From Sipunculus nudus (Eukaryota; Annelida; Sipuncula; Golfingiida; Sipunculidae), in the NCBI GenBank assembly GCA_026874595.1, contig CM049306.1:109391142-109455141 (forward strand): DNA of 64,000 nt. The letters are read 5' to 3'. A model generated the notes under the pieces. It did not search any database. It saw only the letters and a program-made list of their open reading frames with translations, and had not been told where the DNA came from. Position 1 is the stretch's first letter. Each line of letters starts with the position of its first letter. The position numbers and the translations under genes were made by a program. Positions 40,201 to 52,200 of this stretch are shown here, one piece after another.

Positions 40201-43200
40201 GTCCATCTGTTTGTCTGCCAAGGGCAAAAATCACTCATATACATGTAGTGGTTTGACTTATCTACCTTAAATTTTGCATATGTATACAACTTGGACAGCT
40301 TTCTGGATTTTGTGGTAGGTGGCACAACCTACATACACAATTTGGCTGCAGACATCCATGCTAATATGCAACACTTCACTCTATTTCCCCTTGCCACTCA
40401 ATCCATGCCTCACTTCACCCGTTCCACTCTGATTTAGGCGGATACACGTAGTCCCTTGTCGACTACCCGTATTTTAGTTATGTACTGTTTACACCTTGCT
40501 GTCACGGCATACTCAGTGGCCTGTAGCTTGTACATGGTCACCTAGAGCTTGTTAGGTGAATGGTAGGTTGCACTACAAACCTGTCTTTTAATTATTCAAA
40601 TATTTTAATAATTTGATACAAAATAAATCACCTTTACATACAAATTTGCACAAAAATTCGAACTGTGCTAATGCTGTTAATGAAATAATTTAAGTGCGAA
40701 AATTCAGACATGCCAAATAACCACTTCCACAGTATTTTACTGTCTAATCCATATAGTTTAAACCAACAAGTGGTGCCACCTGCCAGAGCTCAGTTAAACT
40801 ATTTGAAAGCTCTTCCGCCAATGTCATTCATAGGAAAGAAAACAATATTCTATTTAAATTTCAACTCAAACCAGGAATACCCAAACATTTCAAAGAGAAG
40901 TCAGTTTAAGAAGAAACTATGTTTTTACCCTCAATAAGCATGCTACTTACATGGCCTGAGGGTTTGTGAACCAGTCAGACCTCTCACAGTATCCTCCTCA
41001 GAATAATGGTCCTGATGCAGGACACACTTCAGTATCAGTTCTGCATGTCATGTTTTTATCAATGGAAATGGAATAATAACCTCTGAGAGTTCTGGAAGTT
41101 ACCACAATATATTTTACATTTTAAAACAGATGACATCAGTAATTTTCTGCAGTAGATTAGTTTTTATTACTTACTTGCATCTGTCCATCGTCCCTATGAT
41201 GTAACAGTTGTCAATCAGGTAGAATCGGTCATCTTGGTTACCTGAACGAATGAATAGAAGATAAGATACTTCTTAAGTTCAAGTCCAAGCATGTGAGTAC
41301 AACAGCTGTGTTTTGCTTAGACATGGACAAATTTGTTTAATTTCACACATAAGTGAATAGAAAGATGAAAAATAATATCAGTAGGTAAAAATGTAAATCA
41401 TTTACAAATAGAAATTAAGCTTGTTGGAGTGGTATTAGGGTTTATGTGTTCGCACATTTTTTTTAGCTAGAACTGATGCATTACCTATTCTCATTTTGAA
41501 GCAGTTGTCTGGTCCCTTCTTCTCTAAAATCCTCATGAAGTCACTGAACACATCACCAACAGACACCTTACTGAGGTCATCAAGTACAATGATTGGAGTG
41601 ACCCCTGGCGAAGCAGGCTGACATGAGGGCAGGAGACAACCTTCAGGAAATAGGCAAGTGTTTATGTCGAGCCAATCAGATTAAGAGGCTTACTGTGCAG
41701 AGCCGATCAGATTAAGAGTCAATGCTAAACCAATCATTTTAAACCAGCCAGGTTTGCTAAGTCCTGCCAATAGGACAAGGGGCTGCATAGTTATGTAAAT
41801 TAGGCTGAAGGGCTTTCATTGCTCAAACAATCACGGCAGAAACTGAATGTGTTTAACCAATCAGAATAAAGACATCACAATATTTAACCCATTAAAAGAC
41901 AAGAAAACTTCACTCAATCAGCTGTTACACTGATCTAACTATTAAATATGATGAATACTAACAAAATTAAAGCAAAACTGAATACTGTAACTGAATACTG
42001 TAAATATTTATCAAATAGACTGATCTTAGAAAACAACAGACTGAAAGCACCTAAAAAATTACATCAGCATTGAGACAGACTTCAAATCTATCAAACCTGG
42101 AGCATGTTTGGAATAGAATTAATATATGTAAGCCCTCCAAGTTTACCTTTATCAGCAAGTTGTTCCAGGAAATCCTGACAGGTGGTGCTACTGTAGCAGC
42201 TGATAAAATGTACGGGAGCTTTGTGTCCATTCTGAATCTCACGGTTCTGCGACAAATAAATGAGAAAGGAACCAATTATTCATATCAAATTCATACACAT
42301 TTCTTTTGACAAAAAGGGAAAAGTCTTCCTGCAAGCACCTATTTATCATGAGCACCTCTTCATTAAATACACATGAGGCAGTCTCAAAAATGTAATCCCA
42401 AATATCTGTAACCACTGATCCAATATTATATAAAGAAGCTTCATGTTACAGACATACGTCATATTTCCCCTGACATAAAAAAGTCTATCTAGGAAATGAG
42501 GGCGGTAAATATAAGGATGGGATAGACATTGGTTGGTATGTTTATATGAATTCTTTTGTATTAATTCCTCACTGGTAGATTGATAACAAGATTACCTGTT
42601 GTGTATAGAAATACAGTTGTGACAGGACTGATGGCGATTGCGGTACAATTTTCTGTATAGCTGTTAATAACCCAAGGTAGGCCCTATCAGTCCAACATAA
42701 ATGCCTACTAAGTAAAGTATTTACCTCTAATTATGCAAAACCTAACCTGTGTTTTAATTGTGAGCTATCACTGTACATTCTGTATCTTTCAACACAACTG
42801 TTTGCAGACAAACATACAACTCTGGTTACCTGCAGACAAAATGCCAATTTTCTAGTGAGGTAGGTCTTTCCACTTCCTGGTGGCCCAAAGAAGATTACAT
42901 TCCTGTATTGCTCAATCTGAAAACAGGAAGATATCACTCCTGTACTGCTCAATCAGAAAAAGATAATACAATACATGTTCCTATATTGCTACAATTCATG
43001 TAACGCAAAATTTGAAAAGTAATATAATATTCTCATGTAGTTGAATTGAAAAATTACAGTAGATAAATTTCCTGTAGTGCTAAGGTTTAGAAGATGAAAA
43101 GATAATGGTCTTAACTGACCATACCATGCTAAAACAGGCAATATATGATACATTTGGGAAAATGCTTGAAAAATATAACCATTTTAAGACTCATTGATTC

Positions 43201-46200
43201 TGGTAAAAGTCTGAGTAAAAAGAAACAATTCCTTTCCAATGCACCTGTCATCTCTGGTGTTAGTGTTTGTGAAGCAATTCACAAAAGGTCATCTTTAGAC
43301 ATGGTTCCAGTCAGAGTCAGACATAGCAAAGAGTGAAGTAATACCCACCAGACGTAAATAGTTTTGCAGCTGGGTAACTGAGACTAAAGATTCATATGCC
43401 AGAGCATCCACACACCCATCATCCCAACCTGGAAATATAAATCAAACACTAAGGTCAACAGGGGGTCACACTGAGGTCAGCAGGTCATACTGAGGTCACA
43501 ATGAGGTCACACTGAGGTCAACATGAGGTAATACAGTGTATATGACTACAATTAATACAACAAATACCTCTAAATGACCCTGTACTACCATATGGTTCCA
43601 AATTTGAATAAAATACTTAATATAATATCTTGTTAATATCAGCTGTAGAGAACCAACAAATAGTTGTCTTAATCCTATCATACACTCATGTATGAGTGAG
43701 AGAATGTAAAGCTCATCAAGTGGGGAGAATAAACACTTAATTTGTGAGAATTTGATTTGCAAAAAAGAGACACATATGGATAGTGAATCATGAATATGCT
43801 GAAATACACTTCAGTAGTACGGTAACATCAAATATGATTACTTGAAGAGGCACAACAATCTGACGTCATGTTCCCCAAATCATTGTGAAAAGCTTGAAGA
43901 CACAGGAAAAAAAATACACTGTTACAAGTCAATATTACTGTCTGACTTGATCACATTCCTTGATGTATATTTTCTAACAATTCCTTATCATCTCACAAAA
44001 TGAGCCAGAAAAAGCAACAAAGAAAACACCAATGCCTGGACCATCATCCTGATATGCCCCAAAATGAACTGGTTAAAATCTGACCTGTGTAAATTTAATC
44101 ATTTCTTCCCTGGCCCATAGCAAACCCTGCCACAAATGTTCATTGGAGATCATGGGAAATTGTTACCCATACTGTATAGACAGACAAACAGAGGTGAATA
44201 CACAACCAACTTTGTTGGTAGGGGTTACTGGAGGGTTTGCATATACTTACCAAATAAATGCACTTTGACCTGCCAGCAATCGTTGCGTGCCAGCAGTTCG
44301 TATGGCGTCCTCTCTGCTGGTGTACCGGGAGACCAGTGATGAAGACCTAAAGTTACAACATCACATTAAGCAAAGAAACCTCAAAAAGCCCGAAAACTCT
44401 GATGCTTGTAGTAAGGGAAAGATACAAATGTATGTTTTAAGCAAAGTCCCTCTGTGCAGCGAAAAAGAATCACTAAGGCATAAATGATCATGATAAAAGT
44501 GTGTGTTATTTTGTGTACAAATGACCATTTCACAAATTTCAATGGACAGATATTTCTTTGGTCTGTATCTCAAGATATGACAGTAAATTGAGGTCTAGTG
44601 GCATTTAAATTTACCCATGATGAATGTTTTAAATATTTTGATACTGTAATGACATCTATTGAGCATGGTGTGTGATGCTCCATGGCGTGATGATGTGGTT
44701 CAATTATCATAATAATGGTCAGAGACTGTTGTGCATACATAATCCAATAACATCACCACATCAAGGGTTTTTGTCTTAAAGTCATTATTACTTCTATTTT
44801 CTTAGGATTAATGATAAACAGAGGACATCCCTACAGACGAATCCTGAATAAGTCCAAATGTTCAAAGTTTAATCTTGGAGACAAAACAAGTGACCCAGGG
44901 GTCATGACGCTCAGCTGACCAGGAAGACATTGACAAAAGTAATTTTATCATCTGAATGTCAAATTTGAATGAAATACTTTTTCCAAACTTGACCTTTTGT
45001 ATAAAATCATCCAATATTCATTGGGGTACTATGGAGCTCTGTAGCATGAAGGATATGGGTAACAGACACCTATTTTCAAGGTTTACAAGATGACTTTTCA
45101 GGGTTCTCCCAGCATGTCAAAAAATAAAATTCTAGGTCCAGTTATTATGATTTGTGCCCTGTTAACAGATGACCAAATGTTTATTCTGGGGGGTATTTCA
45201 AAGCCACATAGGATGAAGGATATGGGTAACAGAGATGTAATTTCAGGTGTACAAGGAGACTTTTCAGGGGCCTCCCAGTATATCAAGAAAGGAGATTCTA
45301 GGTCAAGTCATTATAATTTGTGCTCTGTTAACAGATGACCAAATCTTTATTCTGGGGAGTACTTCGGAGCCCCAGAGCATGAAGGATATGGGTAACAGAG
45401 ACCTAATTTCAGGTTTCCAAGATGTTTCATGGACCTCCCTGCATGTTAAGAAAGAAGATTCTAGGTCAAGTCATTATGATTTGTGGCCTGTTAACAGATG
45501 ACCAAATGTTTAAGGGTCTCAAAAATCAAGAAAAAAATTCTTAAAAATTCAAAATACAGGTGGCACCACCAGTCTACAGAAACTGATGAAACAAGCCATT
45601 ATCAATACAAATGTAGACAATCATGGTGATCAATGCATTAGTTATTGTATCAATTTTTGCATTATTCTGGGAGGAACTTCCGAGCCTCATAGCTGAAAGG
45701 ATATCAGTAACAGAGACCTTGTATCAGGTTTCCATATAGACTTTTTATGACCGTCCTTGCATGTCATGACAGAAGATTCTAGGTCCAGTTGATATGATTT
45801 GTGCCCTGTTAACAGATGACCAAATCTTAAAAGGTTTCAAAAATAGAGAAAAAAAACTTTTAAAAATCGAAAAAATACAGGTGGCGCCACCAGAATGCAG
45901 AAACTGATGAAACATTTCATGATCAATATCCATGCAAAGAATCATGGTGATCAATATAATAATTGTTCAGATACTTGAGCTTTTGTATCAAATTTTCCAT
46001 TATTCTGGGGGGTACTTCGGAGCCCCATAGCTCAGAGGTTATGGGTAACAGAGACCTAATTTCAAGTTTTTATGGAGACTTTTCATGGGCCTCTCAGCAT
46101 GTCAAGAGAGAAGATTCTAGGTCCAGTTGTTACAATTTGTGCCATGTTAACAGATGACCGCATCTTATGAGGTCTCAAAAATAGAGAAAAAAATTCGTAA

Positions 46201-49200
46201 AAATAAAAAAAAAATACAGGTGGCGCCACCATACTGCAGAAACTGATGACACATTCCATGATCAATATCCATGCAAAGAATCATGGTGATCACTGCAATA
46301 GTTGTTTAGATACTTGAGCTTTTGTATCAAATTTTCCATTATTCTGGGGGGTACTTCGGAGCCCCATAGCTCAAAGGTTATGGGTAACAGAGATCTAATT
46401 TCAGGTTTCCAAAGAGACTTTTGATGGGCCTCCCTGCATGTCAAGAGAGAAGATTCTAGGTGTAGTCGTTACGATTTGTGCCCTGTTAACAGATGGCCAC
46501 ATCTTCAAAGGTCTCGAAAAAAGAGAAAAAAAATTCGTAAAAATTTGAAAAAAATAGAGGTGGCGCACCCTCTCTGCAGAAACTGATGGAACAGCTCATG
46601 ATCAATATGTATGCAAAAAAACATGACCATCAGTGTTGTAATTATTGAGATACTGCACTTTTTGTATAAAATTTTCCATTATTCTGGGGGGTATTTTGGA
46701 GCCATACAGCCTAAAGAATATGGGTAACAGAGACCTAATTTCAAGTTTCCATGGAGAATTTTCATGGGTCTCCCTGTGTGTCAAGAATGAAGATTCTAGG
46801 TCCAGTTTTTATGATTTGTGCCCTGTTAACAGATGTTCATATCTTTAAAGGTCTCAAAAATAGATAAAACATTCGTAAAAAAAAACCCGAACAAATACAG
46901 GTTGTGCCACCAGTCTGCAGGAACTGATGGAACACCTCTTGATCAATAGTTATGCCACAAATCATGACCATCAGTGAAGTAGTTATTGAGATATTGAAGT
47001 TTTTGTATGAAATTTTTGACTACTCTGGGGGGTACTTTGGGGTCCCATAGCTCGAAGGATATGGGTAACAGAGACCTAATTTCTGGTTTCCATGGAGACT
47101 TTTCATAGGTCTCTCAGTGTATTGAGAATGAAGATTCTAGGTCCAGTCGTTACGATTTGTGCCATGCTAACAGATGACAGCATCCTTAAAGGTCTCAAAA
47201 ATAGAGAAAAAAATCGTAAAAATTCGAACGCGAGGTGGCGCCACCAGTCTGCAGGAACAGATGACACATCTCATGATCAATAGTTATGCCACAAATCATG
47301 ACCATCAGTCAAGTAGTTAATGAGATATTGAAGTTTTTGTATGAAATTTTGGACTTTTCTGGGGGGTACTTCGGAGCCCCATAGCTCAGAGGTTATGGGT
47401 AACAGAGACCTAATTTCAGGTTTCCAAGGAGATTTTTCATGGTACTCCCTGGATGTCAAGTTAGAAGATTCCAGGTCCAGTGGTTACGATTTGTGCCTGG
47501 TTAACGGACAGACAGACGGACAGACGGACAGACAGACAGACGGACAGACAGACGGACGACGGACAAAGAGTGATCGCTATAGCTCAGATGACTTTCAGTC
47601 AGCTGAGCTAACAATGAGTGAGCCAGCCCGATTTACTCAGACTCAATATAATTAGGCCCTGCCATATATTGAGTCTGATAACCATACAGTGAGAGTTTCT
47701 AAAATACAAGCCTCAGACGACACACCACCCAATGCCCTTGTAACCAGTGTTAACAGGCCGTGCCAGCACGTCACTCTTCAAAATGGGCCAGTTCAAACTG
47801 TAACAATGTTCTTGTTCTCAGTCCCTCGAGTCATCGAGGCTCTAAGTGAGGTATTCATGTACCCACGCGACTGTTTCTCTCTGTCCCAACTAAATTCGCT
47901 GATATGCCTCTGGTAAAAAGATCAGTTAATGTTTTAAAATGGTGATCCAAGTTTAATTTTAGTTGCTATCAAAACCATGAAACCAATACTTATTCATTAA
48001 CTTATTGGATGTCAAAACAGTGTAATCCTGTATCTTGTTGATAGGCAGTAAATAGTGAGTCAAAAAAGAAGCAACAAATCAGTTGTATATACCGTGGCTT
48101 ATATTGTATGGCTATCAGACTCAATATATGGCACGGCCTAATAATACAGAGTCCAATTAAATTGGGCTATGAGTGAGCAGGCAAGTATTCAGTGTCACTG
48201 TCAAAATTATATTCAACTGATATCATTATTTATACATCCTCTTCAGGAATGTCAGAACAATGACAGCATGTTACATATATAAGTGACACAAACAATGGCA
48301 CTTACTAAACTGTATTCACAGTGATTACCAATACAGAAGTATTTGATGCGGTTCAGTGTGAGTACCTATAGAGTAGTATTTGACACTGTTCAGAATGAGC
48401 ACCTATAGAGTAGTATTTGACATCATTTTAACCTGAGTATTTATTGAATATTATTTGGTGCTGTTTAGCATGAGTACCAACTGAATAGTATTTGACACTA
48501 TTTCAGCATGAGTACCTATTGAGTAGTATTTGATACCTATTGAGTCTTATTTGATGCTGTTTAGCATGAGTACCAACTGAATAGTATTTGACACTATTTC
48601 AGCATTAGTACCTATTGAGTAGTATTTTATGAGTACCTATTGAGTAGTATTTTATGAGTACCTATTGAGTAGTATTTTATGAGTACCTATTGAGTAGTAT
48701 TTGACACTGTTCAGGCTGAGATCCATGGAGTATATGGATGTGGTCTCTCCTTCCTCGTGATCCAGTCTCTGTAACCTTTTTGTCTTTAACCCTGTGGCTA
48801 CGTTATCAAGGTGTTTCTGTACTACGTGACCCAGGGCCTCCTCAATCCCGATCCACGTTATATCAGGGCCTGCCTTGACTGTGCCAATACAGAAGGTCAT
48901 CTTGTCCGTCTTGGTGGTGGCATCGGGGGTAGGGTGGACTTCCATAGACACTTGACAAGTTCTTACATTTTCATTGGCTAAACAAAACAAGATGTAGGAG
49001 GGTATTAAATATATACTGATTTCTTAATATATGATACAGCTCATAATTTATTAAGTATTGAGATTATTTTATACAAAAGCAAATTTATCTAATAAAGATT
49101 GCAAGTTGTCCAATATCAAGATAAATAATTTTTTATTTTACATGTTTTATTATGTCCAGTAAGATGATACAGGTAATATTGACACCAGATTGATAATCCA

Positions 49201-52200
49201 TACTGTAAGTACAAAAAAGATGCTGAAAAACTTAAAGCCTTACGATCTAACCATGAGATGGCATCTCTGAAAGTTTTTATTCAAGCATGACATTGATCTG
49301 TCACATCCAAGACTGTTATACAAGTATCATGTGGTCTCCAATGAGTATAATAACCCTATACAATACTGAGTATAAAGCAAATTTGTTGCTGCAATCAGCC
49401 TCTATTTTATTAAATATTATTCATCGATGGTATCCAGCAAACTAATTGCATGTTCCTGTATTCATGGGTGCTGTATGGTAGATATACTAGTATCAATGTA
49501 ATACTGAAGTGTGAAAACAGCGTCCCTTACCGAGCGCTTCCAACAGACCTCTGCAAGGCACGGAGGCCACATCCATTGGTGACAAATTGTGTCGGTCCTT
49601 CAGGTCTAGGTCAGGTTGGCAAAATTTTACTAAAACTTCTAAGCAGTCCTGAAATAAATAAACAATATGCTCGATCTAATATCAACTTCCACAAACATAA
49701 GTAATTTCACAATCATGACATTCAGTACAAGTTCCAGCTCTTGAACTGAAAATACATAGTGAACAGGTTTTCATATCACAATGTCATGTGTTTAGTTCAG
49801 ACAGAGAAAAGAAGTCATACAATCATTTCATGTTGAGACTGTCATGTTATCAGGATGTTGATTGTGAAAGATTTTCTTCTTCTTTTACTGTAGTCTCAGT
49901 TTCCTAATCCTAATTTAGCAGATCTTTTTTTTCAAAGGTGCATATCTACTGAACTACACAAGCATTTCTATTCTGATCATGTGAGACATTTAAGTAGTTA
50001 ACAAATCAATAAATATTATCAATTTTTTATATTCCTAATTTTACTTAATATGATCAAAATTCTTCCAGGACTGAAAAACTACAGAATGTTTTTGTCAAGA
50101 ATCTTTAGATTTTATTTTACAGAAAAACAAACTCCCAGTAAAAAACAAATCTTTCAAGATATAACGCAACACTTCCACATGATGTAAAGTTTTGAAATGC
50201 CGTATTAGTCTGTTACTTACAAAAGTAATGTAAATGGTTGACACCTTTTGAAAAAGACTAGCTGTGTGTCGGTTCTTGTACACATTTGGAGAGGATTATG
50301 GCAAAGCTTGTCGGGTATAATGTTAAGTTGTGTCAGTGCTGGCTGAATTAGGGGATTGGTGGATTAGTGATCATGATTTCCAGGTAGCAGGTGTCCAGTG
50401 AAGTGGTTACTGATCCTTAAAAGCAAGGGAGTGTTTCAAGTTTTCAATTGTTGTGTTGTGTTACAAACCATTAGCTCAAACAACCGCTTTGTGCCAATAG
50501 GAAAACATTTCTCTGAAAACGGACATCAGGCGTCGGACATGAATTTTTTGTGTTTTAATGGGTAATCTGCCAGATACACACACAGAAGAATATGGGAACT
50601 GAAACTCATAGAACAGTTTGACTGCATAAATATGGGATTAAACAGAGATAATGGATTCCTAACCCATTACAAAGACTAAACATAGGACTCAACTATTTTA
50701 GACTATGTACATACTTTTTGATTTTTACACCAATACACAACACAACAATTGAAAAACACAACAAATGAACCATACTGGGAACAGCTACCTGAGGAACAGC
50801 TCCACTACTGAGGAAGGGGGCCGAGCACCGAAAGCTTGTGTACAAGAACCTACACACAGCTAGTCTTTTTCAAAAGGTGTCAACACTTCCACATGATTTA
50901 ATAGTCACGGACCTTTGAACTTTTGGCAGCAGCGAGATGAAACACGTTCTGCCCGTGTTTGTTGTTAACAGACATGACGCGGTCCAGGGCGCAGGTGTAG
51001 ATGCGGTTCTGTTGGTCTCTACTAGGGGGCTGCTGTTGGCCATAGGTTAACAACAGCTCCAAGCACTCAGGGTTGTTACGCTCAATGGCAGCATGGACCG
51101 GGCTCCACCCAACCTGGACACAGAAAAACATAAACTTGAACACATTTTTTATTTTATTTTTCATTTTTTTTAAGGATTGATCTTTGACCTGTAGGTGGCA
51201 CTGTCTGTGTTTTAAGGCTGGAGATCATCAAAATTAATGATAAGACTGACATGTGAATTGCAAGTCTTCTGGATTTCAGGTTATATATGCACGAGGCAAG
51301 GAATAATCTAGAAGTCATGACCTGTCATTAAGACATCGAGATTTCACCTTGAGGCCATGATGGCATGAACTAGGAACCTATATGTCTATGCTCTGTCTTA
51401 CTCCTCAGATGTTCCTGTCGTTATCCAAGCACAGATTTTGTTTCAACAAGGATTAAATGGGTCACATCGCTCAGCTGAATTATGGAAAATATTAGTATGC
51501 AAAATATTTTTATTTCTTTTGGTCTTTCATTGTATATTATCATTAGAAAAGCTAAGGGAAAATGGCCCTGCTAACATGAAACTCTGTAAATTATAGAATA
51601 ATGGACATCAGCTAAACCATTTAGTGATGCACCAAGGGAACAAATAAGCCTATGGTAAATGTTATATAAAAGTAACATTTCATAAACAAATAATGTGTGA
51701 AGGTAATTAAGTTTTCAAAAGTTAAATATATGGCCATATGAGTTAAAAATTAATCCCACAAAAGTTTGACCAATACTCCTAATTTTAATACTAAGTTAAC
51801 AGTGTTATTCACACCTAGGCCCCGCCAACTTTAAGAGATATGAATGAAATGCTACAAAGTATTTATATCTTCTTAAATCTTGTCAGTTAGCACTTACATT
51901 AGATCCTAATATTTTATCACATTTGAATATTAGGATTAAATTCCTGAAATATTTTTCTTTAAAAATTGTCCAAGTCTCATCAAAAAGAATTTATTTAACA
52001 TTAAAATTATAAGATTCATCTTGTTTATTAGTCCTGTGTATTGAAGGGGTGACTGGGGGAGGGGTCTCCGTTGTTACTGCTCGTTGCTGATAAAAATGTT
52101 GATTTTAAGATTCATCTAGGTCTGTCAACAGAATGGGGTGGGGGGGGGGGGGGGGGAGAGAAAAAGGCTCCCTGTGGTATGGTATTAACTGCAGACAGCC

